From Pomphorhynchus laevis (Eukaryota > Acanthocephala > Palaeacanthocephala > Echinorhynchida > Pomphorhynchidae): a stretch of DNA of 64,000 nucleotides. The notes beneath the pieces were generated by a model. That model ran no database searches, was not told where the DNA came from, and saw only the letters and a program-made list of their open reading frames with translations. This document shows, piece after piece, positions 53,312 through 64,000 of the stretch (positions within the stretch are counted from its first letter, which is position 1; each line of letters starts with the position of its first letter). The stretch lies in the NCBI GenBank assembly GCA_012934845.2, contig WNNJ02000726.1, positions 1-64,000 on the forward strand. The letters are read 5' to 3'. A program made the position numbers and the translations under genes.

Positions 53312-53578
53312 ATGGATTGGATCAAGAGAGTAGTCGAAGAGAATGTCATTAAGATCGTAACAAATCATCATAACAAAAATCTCACACTTCAATGCCAGAA
53401 ATTACCACCATGTAGTTTGTTGTTCAATAAAGTTGATGATGAATTGCTCGACGTGTTCAAGGCATTACCACCACATGCTAAAACATCCTTGAATGATATT
53501 TCAGCTCCGGCTTTAGTGCTGAAGCTGATAAATAATGACATTAGGAAATTAATTGCAAAAGCTATATTAGATCAATAA
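53312..53578 (+). CDS. Small open frame of unknown function
   Basis: An 88-codon ATG frame, MDWIKRVVEENVIKIV... ending in NNDIRKLIAKAILDQ. It is composed like a real globular, helical protein with balanced charge, unlike the random frames around it. I do not recognise the family. It could be a small host gene, one exon of a spliced gene, or a remnant. TATAAAA-like sequence follows the stop. Confidence 0.35.
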   Translation: MDWIKRVVEENVIKIVTNHHNKNLTLQCQKLPPCSLLFNKVDDELLDVFKALPPHAKTSLNDISAPALVLKLINNDIRKLIAKAILDQ

Positions 53579-53644
53579 TTAGAAGAACGGGCTTATATAA
53601 AACAAGGCAGTATCACCCTTTTTTACTAATGATTTATGAAATAG

Positions 53645-53755
53645 AGCTTGCAGGGTTCTACGTTATTGGAGCTGGATCAAAACAATGAGAAAATTTTATT
53701 TGATATTTCGCTAATTTCTGTTAGCATCTTCGGAAAATTGTAATCTCATTGTTTC
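53645..53755. repeat. Partial foldback element of the GGAGCTGGATCAAAG family
   Basis: GTTATTGGAGCTGGATCAAA at 53661 and CGCTAATTTCTGTTAGCATC at 53709 match the elements at 60-61 kb. The right half is replaced by the 140-bp tandem repeat. Confidence 0.6.
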
Positions 53756-54060
53756 CAGATCGGCTAAATTACAAGATCTAGATGGTGATTATAAATCTCG
53801 AAAGTTGAAACATTGCACGTAGCCTAAATGTTAAAGTTGAAACATTGCACGTAGCCGATAACGGTCAGAGTGAAAACGTGCAAGTGTATTATTTCCAGAT
53901 CGTCTAAATTACAAGGTCTAGATGGTGATTATAAATCTCGAAAGTTGAAACATTGCACGTAGCCTAAATGTTAAAGTTGAAACATTGCACGTAGCCGATA
54001 ACGGTCAGAGTGAAAACGTGCAAGTGTATTATTTCCAGATCGGCTAAATTACAAGATCTA
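53755..54060. repeat. 140-bp tandem repeat containing a piece of the PITP gene
   Basis: CCAGATCG(G/T)CTAAATTACAAG occurs at 53755, 53895 and 54035, giving an exact 140-bp period. Each unit holds 49 bases (53831-53879 and 53971-54019) that are identical to 59636-59684 reversed, which lie inside the PITP coding sequence. A shorter second copy of the same piece (AAAGTTGAAACATTGCACGT) precedes it in each unit. Confidence 0.85.
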
Positions 54061-54079
54061 GATAGTGAATATAAATCTC

Positions 54080-54420
54080 TAGATAATGGTATTCCACAAG
54101 GTTCCGATATCACCGATCTTATTTTTTCTGAGCACCCTGCATATCACGAAGGGTTTTGATAGCGAATAAGTACAAATAACTGTATTTGCAGACTACATAT
54201 CTTTATGTTTTAAAAGATGGATTAATGCAAAAAGAACTGACCACCTTAATTAGGGTCATGGTTATATGTATTTTGTATAGAGTCGCTAGTATCGGACTCC
54301 ACGAATATGCAATGATTGATTCAAGCTACATGTAAACCTGATCACTGTTATGTACAACCGAAAGACTAATCATCAATGGATCTTTAGCTGTTATCGAGCA
54401 TGATCTTAGTTTTTTGGCAT
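54080..54420 (+). mobile_element. LINE RT relic (I/Jockey-like)
   Basis: NGIPQGSDITDLIF at 54087 and VFADYISLCF near 54183 correspond to the GIPQGS.ISP.LF and FADD boxes of Jockey/I-type RTs, with stops between. The second Asp of the catalytic pair is Tyr. Confidence 0.5.
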
Positions 54421-54470
54421 ATGTATCAAATATGCTTGCTTTTTCAATAACTTAATAACGTAATTGTGGT

Positions 54471-54953
54471 TTACATTTTATTATTTGTGTTTAAGTATAT
54501 ATCACTACGAAATCGTTCAATTTCTCTGCCCCTGCCGATGAATTTGTAAAAGGACATTTTTATTGGCATTCTACAAGCTTCTCCTCTATTATCTTTGGGT
54601 TTATCAATACCATTATCGTTGTTAATTGAATTTCTGGGTGTAGATGCACTTAAGCACGACTGGAAATTGTCAACACCGAATGAAATTCTTCGACGCTTCT
54701 TACGCTCTTGATGTTTCTTAACTTTAGGTTGATTTGCATCACACTCGGTAATGAATAACTTGTCGTCTGATAGATACGAATCCAATGAATCCGGTCTTCC
54801 TCCAATACAATTCAAGAACGATGAAAATGGGTTCCTATATTTCTTAAAAACGGCTTTACGTGCATTACCCAGACTTTTCGTACTGTCGCCTATAATTTGA
54901 TATTTCATGCTTAATTTTGGAATTTTTAAACGTACTGGCTCTTCGGACGTCAT
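54471..54953 (-). CDS. Basic protein of unknown function
   Basis: A 160-residue frame from ATG 54953 (a TTG four codons earlier is not a likely start). Composition is Lys/Arg/Ser-rich with a dense basic patch, KKHQERKKRRRISFG, that could be a nuclear localisation signal. RISFG-type and STPRN motifs look like kinase sites. No domain is recognised. Gene-like composition in an AT-rich setting, and a plausible host gene with unknown role. It may be one exon of a longer gene. Confidence 0.45.
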   Translation of the reverse strand: MTSEEPVRLKIPKLSMKYQIIGDSTKSLGNARKAVFKKYRNPFSSFLNCIGGRPDSLDSYLSDDKLFITECDANQPKVKKHQERKKRRRISFGVDNFQSCLSASTPRNSINNDNGIDKPKDNRGEACRMPIKMSFYKFIGRGREIERFRSDIYLNTNNKM

Positions 54954-54962
54954 CTTCAGCAA

Positions 54963-57900
54963 CGTTTTCTCGACCTTTGTTTTAAATGAATATTATAAGT
55001 TTTGCGAAAAATGTGTAAAATATTTCGCGCTATTAATAAAATTTTAAAATTTGATTAGTAAAAAGTGCTATCTTTAATGACTTAAAAAATTATATTTTTG
55101 TTTGGTCGTATTTATAAAAGTGTTTTACAAAACACGTTTTAATGAACCTGTTTTTTACTGAAACTATGCAGTATTGGTACAAAACCCGTGTGTAGTATTG
55201 ATTTTAATACTACTTAAACTATACAGTATTGGTACGACATTATATTTAAATTTATAAATAATATAAAATACGTAGACTTAGCTGATCTGATTGATTTTCA
55301 AATTCGACATATCAGATCCATAGACAATAAATTGAGTTTATTTATTCAATGTTTTTACTGCTCATGTGTGTTCGCTAGGTTCAATAGGCAGATATATTCA
55401 TTGTATAATTAGAATGTATTTTCCTTTGATAATACAAATAAAAAATTAATTAATTAAATTAATTAATTATTTAAATTTAATTAATTTTAAAATTTAATTA
55501 TTGATTTGAATCAGCAACAATATGAAATACTAATACATTACAAAAACATTTGTGAAGATACTCTCTGATATCATTTCATTTCAAATACATGTATTTATAT
55601 TTCATAATCAAAATACGAAAAATTAGATAAAATTAACAAAATAAAAAATTAATAAAATTAACTAAATTAATTACAATAAATTTCAATTAATCATCATCAG
55701 TTCCTCCTGATGACATCTATTCCTTATTCTTATACATCGTCTGTTATTTATTATTTAATTCATAAAATTTGATTTTTTTTTAAATTTCAATTTTTAAATT
55801 TTAACTTGATATAAATTATATTAAATCTTATACAATTATTTATTAATAATTATTTATCTTTATTTTTGATTTATTTATAGTATAAAATACGTAGACTCAA
55901 TTTCTATTTTAAAACTCAATTTAATATAAATATAAATTTAATAAAATCTTATATGATTATATATAAGATTATATCGTATATAATTTATACGATATTATCA
56001 TATCGTATAAAATACGTCATTAGCGCGTATTTGGCCCCGCTGCTCTGCTTTGTTAAGAATCCTTATTCTTATGCATTGTATGATCAATTATATGGTCATC
56101 GTTTAGTCAATGTGGTCATTTAATATGGTCATCGTTTAGTCAATTCATAAAAATTGATTTTTATATTCAATATTCAATTTTAATTTGAGAAAAATAACAA
56201 ATTGTAAAAAATCTTATATAATTATTTATTATTTAATCATTTATCTCTATTTATAATTTATATATAGTAATTTAATTTTACTGTTATAGTATAAGTCTTA
56301 TAAAATTTTATAACAATTATTTATTATTTATAAATGTTTATCATTTACTATTTAATTATTAAATTTTAATTTTACAAATAAATAAATATTTATTTATTAT
56401 TGAATAAAAATATTCCGTTATGCTTTAGTGTCAAAATTCCGTTATGTTTTAGTATCCTGTTTTTTAGCCAGTGCTATTATGGGTCGAGGAATAAGGTCCA
56501 AAACCTGATAACATAGCCGCTCATACTAATGAAATATATTGCTTATTCTTATACATCGTATGCCATTTAGTCAATTCATAAAAATTGACTTTTATTTTAA
56601 ATTTCAATTTTAAATTTTAACTTTATATAAATATAAATTGTATAAAATATTATATAATTAATATTAATAATTAATTTATTATTAAATTTTAATTTAGCAT
56701 TATTATGTTTTGTTTATTTTATAATTATATAACAATACGTAGACTCAGTTAGCTGATTTAATTAATTTGATATAAATATAAATTGTATAAAATCCTATAT
56801 AATTATTTATTAAACCTATAATATTAAACCTATTATATATGGATGGATAATTAAAACAATATGCTTTGTATTAGAATAAGGTATACTGAATAATCAAATT
56901 TCAACAGAGAAAATACGTCATTAGCATGCATTTGGCTCCTCTACTATTTTAGGTCGATGAATTGGGGTCGAAACCTGATAACATAGCAGTTCCTCATGAT
57001 GACCACTAATCTTTATTCTGTTACATCGTCTGTTATTTATTAGTCAATTCATACAAATTGACTTTTTAAATTTTAATTTGATATAATAAATTGTATAAAG
57101 TTTTATATTATTATTTATTATTTATCTTTATTTTTGATTTATATATCGTATAAAATTCAATACAAATTCAATAAAATTAAATTTTAAATAAATTCTAAAT
57201 GTTTAAATTTTAATCATTATTTAAATTTTAATTATTAATTCTATCATTAGATAAATATTAATTGTATAAACTTGATATCAAGCTAATTATATTAACTTGA
57301 TATAAATTGTATAAAATCTTATATCATTACTTATTATTTATCTTTATTTTTATTTATAGTATAAAATACGTAAACACAGTTATCTGATTTGTTCTACTGA
57401 CAAGTTATTATTGACCAGTGAACTTTGTTTTCCCGGTAATGAAACTTCTGTCAAAAATACTGAAACTATGTATTCTTATTAAGACTATTTTTCTGCTAAT
57501 TTTAGTATGAAATGGTATTATTTTTCTGCTAATTTTCAATCAAGTTTAATGATTTTTTCTTATTATAATGTAGAATTATACATCAAAAAAATATTACAAA
57601 TATTCTAAAATATTAAATTTAAACTATACAAATTAACAAAATATTATTAAAAATGTATTTAAACTATTAATCAAAATTTTTATGGATAATAAACAAAATG
57701 CTTTGTATTAGAATAAGATGCACTAAATAATCAAATTTCAACAGAGTAAATACGTCATTGGCTCGTATTTGGCCCATCTGTTTGAGGAATAGTGACCGAT
57801 AGCTGATAACAGAGTAGTTCCTCACGATTACCTCTAATTTTTATACATCGTTTGTTATTTATTATTCAAAACATAAAAATTGACTTTTATTTTAAATTTC

Positions 57901-59180
57901 AATTTTTTAAGGTTTAAGCGAAAAACTTTCACGGATGGATAATAAACAATATGCTTTGTTTTTAAATAAGATGTACTAAATAATCAAATTTCAACAGAGG
58001 AAATACGTCATTAGCACATGTTTGGTCCCGCTGCTATGCTAGGTTAAGGAATAGGGGCTGAAACCTGATAACATGACAGTTCCTCCTGATGACTCGAATC
58101 CTTATTCTGATACATCGATTAGTCAATTCATAAAATTGTCTTTTATTTTAAATTTCACTGTTAACTTGATATAAATTATATAAATTCGTATAACAATTAT
58201 TTATTATTTATAATTATTTATAATTTAATTATTGAATTTTGATTTAGCATTATTATTTTATTTATATTTACTTATATTTATATCGTATAAAATACGTACA
58301 CTCAGTTATTTGATCTGACATCATTCACTAAATATTCACTAAAATCTGCTGTTTTCCCTCTGTTTAAAACGTTGTGTTACTATGATATAATCGTTATTAT
58401 GATATAAGTAAAAAGATAATATAATTGACTCGACCTAATTTTGTTTAACGAATGAAATAACTCGATATCATTTTTGATATTTCAATTTTTTATTTTTAAT
58501 ATAAACTATATAAATTCGTATAACAATTATCTTTTATTTATAATTATTTATTATTTAATTATTAAATTTTATTTATCACTTTTTTAATTTATAAGTAATA
58601 TAAAATAAGAAGGTCAGTTAGCTGATCTGATAATCGTGTTAATAACCAATCTCGTGGCTAAAATTGACTTTTATTTAAAATTTCAATTTTTTATTTTAAC
58701 TTGATAAATATCATACAAAATCTAATATAACATTTTTTATTATTTATAATTATTTATAAAGATGAAATTTGAAGATGACATATTTAAATAAACATCTTAC
58801 AACAATTATTAATTATTTATAATTATTTATAATTTAATTATTGTATTTTGATTTTGCATTATAATTTTCTAAAATTTTATAATTATATTAAAAAAAGTAG
58901 ACTCAGTTAGCTGATTTTGTATTGAATTCCAATATGACAGAAGCCAAACACTATTTTTTTTAAATTTTATAATTGCATTAAATACGTAGACTCAGTTATA
59001 AATAAAATTAAAAATAATGAGTTCGGTATACTGAGAGTTGATGGGCCTTTTCTAAATCTATAAGATCGTAAATTTTTTAAGCATCACTTATATCATTTAA
59101 CAACTTATAAACAAACTAGCTTTAGGATATAGCTTAAAGTAAAATAGTGAAAATTCACAATCGGACATGAAAATGTTAAA
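54963..59180. repeat. Graveyard of Penelope-type 3' tails in AT-rich DNA
   Basis: At least seven copies of the PLE tail lie head to tail on the plus strand, mostly without coding sequence: around 55690-55750, 56000-56060, 56440-56580, 56870-57050, 57690-57860, 57930-58130 and further weak ones to 59000. They share AGAATAAG...AATACGTCATTAGC, TTTGG(C/T)CC, GAAACCTGATAACAT, TTCCTC(C/A)TGATGA and ACGTAGACTCAGTTAGCTGA. Ribozyme-like segments at 56940-57005 and 58028-58095 keep NUH forms GUC and GUU. All are fossils. Confidence 0.65.
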
Positions 59181-59214
59181 CACATAAAACTAATACATTC
59201 GATAGAAAAATAAA

Positions 59215-60027
59215 TTACGATCCGTCAATACCTTTGACTTGACTTTGCCGTCTTTGTCTATCAAGTTCTCTTTTAGTTTCTTCTTCGATTTCCCGTATAT
59301 CCTGAATTGTTAAGCCATGCCACTTATGAAGCGTACAGAACACCTGTCTATTAAAAATAGTGTATAATCGTTGCTGGGTCATTATAATAAAATCTTCAAT
59401 TTTAGTTTGAAAGGGAAACCAGTGAAACTCCGTAGTCACGAGCTTGTAACATGTCATTACAGGTTGTACATTATTACGCCATTTTAAATCGGTTAATGGT
59501 CCTCTACCTGTTATACTACATTTATATTTTCTGGGGTCTTCGCTTTCTTTGTAGTCTGATAGAGATATTTTATCATGTGAGATATCGATATATACAACTT
59601 CACGCTTTTTAAGTTGATCTCTAGTAAGATGATGAACGTTTTCACTCTGACCGTTATCGGCTACGTGCAATGTTTCAACTTTAAGAAAGAACTTATCTTG
59701 CATAAAGTTTGGATTTGTAATTACAGTTCGGCAATATGGAAATGCATTCCACGCTTCTTCGAGCATCTCAAGGGATCCGGTGGGAGCAAGTTTCCTTACC
59801 CACCAAGGCACTTTACTCGCTAAATGATATATCTTCTTGGTATATTGGCCTGAAGAGAAACCGTCCAAAAGATCATTCTTATCGTCAAAATGCTCGTTAT
59901 TTAGAACCTCCACCCCTTCTCCGCCTCCAGTGTTATCTTTACTGAATTCAGCAACACACCATAATTGTCCAATGTGGTATTCTTCAATAGTCAAAGGTAA
60001 CGTTATTCGAAATTCTCGAATCCGCAT
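59215..60027 (-). CDS. PITPNA/PITPNB homolog: Class I phosphatidylinositol transfer protein
   Basis: PITPs exchange phosphatidylinositol and phosphatidylcholine between membranes and support phosphoinositide signalling in the cytosol and at the Golgi. The product has 270 residues, the family size. The start MRIREFRITLPLTIEEYHIG aligns with the family N-terminus (KEYRVILPVSVDEYQVGQL). Further matches: NTGGGEGVEVL, YTKKIYHLASKVPWWVRKLA, AWNAFPYCRTVITNPNF, VYIDI, EDPRKYKCSITGRGPL, YKLVTTEFHWFPFQ, FNRQVFC and IEEETKRELDRQR. Single exon, no damage. A 49-bp piece of this frame (59636-59684) has been copied into a tandem repeat 5.6 kb away. Confidence 0.93.
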   Translation of the reverse strand: MRIREFRITLPLTIEEYHIGQLWCVAEFSKDNTGGGEGVEVLNNEHFDDKNDLLDGFSSGQYTKKIYHLASKVPWWVRKLAPTGSLEMLEEAWNAFPYCRTVITNPNFMQDKFFLKVETLHVADNGQSENVHHLTRDQLKKREVVYIDISHDKISLSDYKESEDPRKYKCSITGRGPLTDLKWRNNVQPVMTCYKLVTTEFHWFPFQTKIEDFIIMTQQRLYTIFNRQVFCTLHKWHGLTIQDIREIEEETKRELDRQRRQSQVKGIDGS

Positions 60028-60184
60028 TGAACACCGCCTATTTCGATAAATCTGAAATGCAGAGAAAACGAATGGCTTTCAAAATTGTTCATCTTCACAT
60101 AAAATATTAATTTTAATTAATTTCTGTCAAAAAGGCATCCATTCGCTTTAAAATATAATTTTGTTGGGAATACAATATTAATTA

Positions 60185-60425
60185 GCAAAGAATTATTGGA
60201 GCTGGATCAAAGGAAAGATGAATATTTTTATTGATATTTCGCTGACCTTTGTTAGCACCTACAGAAAATTACAAAATTACATTATTTTTCGCTAACCTGG
60301 AAGGTAATTTTCTGAAGATGCTAACAGATGTTAGCGAAAAATATCAATAAAAAATTCCTCTTTTCTTTGATCCAACCCCAATAATTCTTTATCAATAATG
60401 GACCATTATCAACTATTTAAAATAT
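60185..60425. repeat. Foldback element of the GGAGCTGGATCAAAG family
   Basis: ATTATTGGAGCTGGATCAAA at the left and CTTTGATCCAACCCCAATAA at the right are inverted ends. Inside, two inverted arms each carry (T/C)GCTAAC...GTTAGC and CTGAAGATG or its complement. TTATCAATAATGGAC follows the right end. Confidence 0.65.
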
Positions 60426-60599
60426 CAATAAGTGTTCAAATAGGCCATAAATTCCAATAAGGAACGTTTGTAGATTAGAACGGTTTTTTTAGCTTGTACT
60501 ATTTATAATACATCAAATTGTATGATAACCCAATTTGACACAATTAAACAACGATCAAATTTTGTGATATTGTTAAACAACGATCATATTAAACAAAAA

Positions 60600-60780
60600 T
60601 TCGGATTTAAAACATTATTAGATAGTTCGCTAACTACTGCTAGCATCTTCAGAAAATTACAATTGTAATTTTCTGAAGATGCTAACAGAGGTTAGCGAAA
60701 TATTAAATAATTTTTCCCATTGTTTTGATCTAGCTCGAATAATTCTTTATCAATAATGGATCATTATCAACTATTTACAA
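60600..60780. repeat. Foldback element, same family
   Basis: Contains GTTCGCTAACTACTGCTAGC and its inverted partner TTTTCTGAAGATGCTAACAG ... GTTAGCGAAATAT, ending in TTTTGATCTAGCTCGAATAA and TTATCAATAATGGATC. Confidence 0.6.
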
Positions 60781-61039
60781 ACAATACTTTGCATTGTGAT
60801 TATTTACGAGGAATTCTTGAGTTGGTCTAACAGCCTAAGTAGAATCTTTACCCAGCTGAAAGCCAAATTTGTTGAATGGAAATTTTTTTCTTCAGAAATT
60901 ACGTAGAACTCTGCTAACTCCATTTCATAAATCATTAGTAAGCTATTCGAAAGGTGGTTCGTAATACATTTTTCGGGCCCGTTATCTTTGGTGATTTAGG
61001 AAAAATTTTCAGTCCCGTTATCTTCGGTTATTTAGGAAA

Positions 61040-61165
61040 AAGGTATCTTTATTTTTAGAAGATGCTAACAGAAGTTAGCGAAATATCAAAAATAATGTCT
61101 TTTTTCCTTTGATCCAGCTCTAATAATTATTTATCAATAATGGATCATTATCAACTATTTAAAAA
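61040..61165 (+). repeat. Half foldback element, same family
   Basis: Only the right arm: AGAAGATGCTAACAGAAGTTAGCGAAATATC, given here as AGAAGATGCTAACAGAAG plus TTAGCGAAATATC, then CCTTTGATCCAGCTCTAATA and TTATCAATAATGGATC. Confidence 0.55.
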
Positions 61166-63650
61166 TATGCATTATAGTCAAACACGAGGAATATGTAATT
61201 AAAGATAACAAAACAAATGTGATATATTGACAGTTTTTTGTTGGTACAAATGACAATCATTATTTATTTAAGTTGACGAAAAATTTGTCAATTTTATATT
61301 TAAATATTTATACATATCGCCGAAATATTGTTTGGTTGATTGAAAATATCTAAAGATATTTTTAAATTATTTGATTTGTTTAAAGGTTTAAGTTTTTAAT
61401 TTTTAAAAATATTAAATTTTTAAATATGCAGGAACAATCAGGTATGGTTGAACACAATTAATAGCAAACATTAAGAGATGTTAACTCACCTATTTTGAGA
61501 ACTGACTGTAACGAAAACCTTCTATTCTGCAAGTAATCCAGGCACAACTAGGAACAATCTCATTATTTCTACAAGCCTTTATAAACTTGATAGACGCCAT
61601 ATTTCCGTGACTAACAGTCACAAAACCCTTTTATTCTGCAGGTAATTCTGACACAACTAGGAACGACCTAATTATCTCTACAAGCCTTTAAAATTGATGG
61701 AGGCCCTAGTCAATGCTTCGCTTGTCTCCAATTTCCGCTTAATTTTCAAAGCGGTGGTTCCATAACACTGTCTAATTGTTAGAATTGTTCCTGGATATTG
61801 TTAATTTCTTATTATTCTTGGATATTTGAAAATTAAAATTACAAATCAGGATGAATATATTTTTAATTTCGGATATGTTCTTCAGAATAAAAAATGAGTT
61901 TTGCAATAAAATAATTTCTACTAAATTATCTTTTCTTTTTTATATTAAATTATCTTATAATAAGCAAACTTTATTGCTCCATACTTTTAACTATACACTT
62001 AGCCAAATTGATTTATCACAATCGAACTTCTCTAATCATACCATCTTAATACGTTCTATTGACCAATTGCTAATAATATTATGTTCGCGCTTTATTAATC
62101 TGTCTACATCGTCCAATAAAGCTCCACAATTAGCCATTCTTGCAAATTAGAAGTACATACTAATCTCTACTAGTTACTCTAGCACACCGGAAAAACTGAC
62201 CCGCAAAGTACAGAAATTTTATTGTTGAATGTACATTTATGTAAAAAATGTTGAAATTCCTAAAAAGACTTTACATAATTTAAATCCGAGAGAAGATACT
62301 ATATCGTTTATAGTTTTTAAAATAGAACACGTCGTCTAAATTATCAATCAAAACCAATACTAATATTAATTACAGTCCAATTCCACTACCTGTAACATTT
62401 GATTGCATTCTTTTGGTTAAGCAAATTAGACTTTTATAAGAGTTTAGACTTTGAAAGTTCTCTTGGTTTAATGCTGTTTAGATTACAGAGCTAAGAATCA
62501 AACCGTTAAAATTGATCTTATGATACGGAGAACTCACTTCGGTCACTTGTACTCGATATCTTATACTTTTGGTAATTACACAAAGTTTATGACAGTAAGT
62601 GGTATTGATCGGTAAATTGAGGGATTTTCGTTGCAGATGGACTCCTTACAACGACTCATCTACGCAATGAATGCGTAATTACGTCCACAAAGCGGATTCT
62701 TGTACCTTTTTTTTCTGTTACCAGCAAATAAGGTTTAACAAGCGATTAAATATCGACATTTAATTATATATCGCTCTAGCATTTTGTTTGCTAGCTTTTG
62801 ATCTAGCTAGTTAGTGATGTGAACCACAATATTTTTTAACTCTGAGAGCCTTCAATATTTGGTTGAAGTTAATCATTACCGACAAAACAGTCAGCAAAAT
62901 TTATTGAAATCCTGCAGTCATTATTCCTAGATTAGAAAATACTTTCACCTAACTGAGAAGACTTTTAAAATCCAGCTAAATATCAAATATATTACCAATG
63001 TTAGAAGTCTTGTGTCGTTTCACCACACCCATCGACTCATTAGTGTCATTTAAACCACCGCCTTACCAACGGTTTCACTACTGATGTTGTTGTCTCATTT
63101 TGCAGAATTAGCATCTCGCGGAATTACCATTTCGGAGAAAATAAAATAATTTTTTAACCCTATATGGCAGGAATTTAATGTATTGCTAGCACCAAACAAG
63201 TAATGATTTTAGTAATCGAAAGCAATACATTTAGAATCCCAACGACAATTTAGAATACTAAGTGTTACTGGTCTTGTTACAGGGGCATGTGTGGGGTCAC
63301 TTTATTTTTTCGGGGAAGGAGAATAAGGGATTAGTGAAATCTTTTAACATAATTGTTCAAGATTGTTTTGGCAGATCCATTATTCGATTAAAGACTAAAT
63401 GTTGAGGATTAGTGGGTCTAACACGTTATGTAATTATGATTCATTACACTAACTATATACATAATTCGCAACTTTTAATAGATGCCTCAGCAAGTAGAGC
63501 TTTATATTTAGATCAAATCCCGGATCTATATTCTTCAATTTTTCTGTTATTAATTTTAAATTGAATGTAGTGGGTAAAAAACATTCTGCCATCATAATTA
63601 GAATCTATGAATTATAACGTATCGTTCTATTCAGTTGAGTTGACAGTTTA
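61166..63650. other. AT-rich region with duplicated 120-bp phrase, no recognised gene
   Basis: The phrase CAAAACCC / GAAAACCTTCTATTCTGCA(A/G)GTAATC...ACAACTAGGAACAA(T/C)CT occurs at about 61505-61600 and 61622-61690, a local tandem pair. GTCTCATTTTGCAGAATTAG at 63090 matches the ends of the 48-kb MITE candidate. A plus-strand frame at 61851-62150 is low-complexity and unconvincing. Confidence 0.45.
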
Positions 63651-63654
63651 GCTC

Positions 63655-63792
63655 TTCTATTTATCCTTTATCACATTCAAACACCTCCTCCGTTCACACC
63701 TTCTCGACACCTGATTCACAGTCTTGTTTTGTTGTAGTCATGTAAGCGTGCGCTGGCACGCATTTACCACGTTAAAATAAATCGTTTTTTTT
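63655..63792 (+). mobile_element. 3' end of a C-rich CR1-like LINE
   Basis: Begins at TTTATCACATTCAAACACCT and matches 42400-42525, with stem GCGTGC-GCTG-GCACGC (63746-63761) and CACGTTAAAATAAATCG. A very short 5'-truncated insertion of about 135 bp. Confidence 0.75.
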
Positions 63793-64000
63793 TAAGTGTT
63801 AAGAAAATATCGTCGAATAGATTACTATAAAATTAATCATTTACAAAATTAAACAGTAGGCTATATCGTGATGTTAAGAGGATGTCACGATATAAGAAAT
63901 TGACGATATCACTCATTGAGATAAACAAAACTTTTCGCACTCTCTTTAAAGTACTACAACTTGAACAACAGTAGTGATTACATAACTCTAAATGAAAACT
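63793..64000. other. AT-rich end of window
   Basis: No gene recognised. A short inverted pair, ATATCGTGATGTTAAGAGG and TGTCACGATATAAG, lies near 63860-63895. Confidence 0.35.

Noticed and set aside
61851-62150. Plus-strand 99-codon frame
   Set aside because: Leu/Ile/Asn/Ser composition follows from AT-rich DNA; no motif, no flanking gene signals.

Overview
The window is strongly AT-rich animal nuclear DNA. No bacterial features are visible. The host genes are typical eukaryotic ones (a class I phosphatidylinositol transfer protein, an RPF2-type Brix protein, an NVL-type double AAA ATPase) and each reads through as a single uninterrupted exon. Most of the rest is retrotransposon sequence. The repeat mix (CR1/L2-type, I/Jockey-type and restriction-like-endonuclease LINEs plus Penelope-like elements) fits an intron-poor invertebrate, but I cannot name the species or phylum.

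Layout. 1-10.1 kb: nested LINEs. Two restriction-like-endonuclease LINE copies sit head to tail and are joined by A-runs and AAT/ATT repeats, followed by several CR1-like fragments. 10.3-11.8 kb: a Penelope-like element. 12.0-12.9 kb: the RPF2 gene. 13.4-14.4 kb: a tandem repeat carrying ribozyme-like cores. 14.6-18.9 kb: an almost intact CR1-like LINE. 19.5-21.2 kb: foldback repeats. 21.7-30.3 kb: three more restriction-like-endonuclease LINE copies and one almost complete I/Jockey-like LINE. 30.4-35.0 kb: a secreted DUF4139-like protein gene flanked by two decayed copies of its own 5' part. 35.7-37.6 kb: NVL. 37.9-43.2 kb: CR1-like copies. 43.2-45.9 kb: a foldback repeat, then a decayed I-like LINE split by a second ribozyme-like tandem array. 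46.7-52.2 kb: small repeats, then a second Penelope-like copy. 53.3-55 kb: two small open frames of unknown function and a 140-bp tandem repeat that has captured 49 bp of the PITP gene. 55-59.2 kb: a graveyard of Penelope-type non-coding tails. 59.2-60.0 kb: the PITP gene. The rest is small foldback elements, AT-rich sequence and one LINE tail.

The main finding is a set of hammerhead-ribozyme-like cores in unrelated repeats: the 13.7-kb satellite, the 44.8-kb satellite, the Penelope tails, and decayed foldback copies. Each has the CTGATGA box, the GAAA box, an NUH cleavage triplet and three complementary helices, with different helix sequences in each family. Yet the three strands occur in the opposite cyclic order from a normal hammerhead. 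This would suit assembly between neighbouring tandem units or between two RNA molecules rather than in one local fold. It was read by eye and has not been folded or tested.

The host genes look independent of each other: ribosome biogenesis (RPF2, NVL), lipid transfer (PITP) and one secreted protein. I see no operon or pathway grouping.
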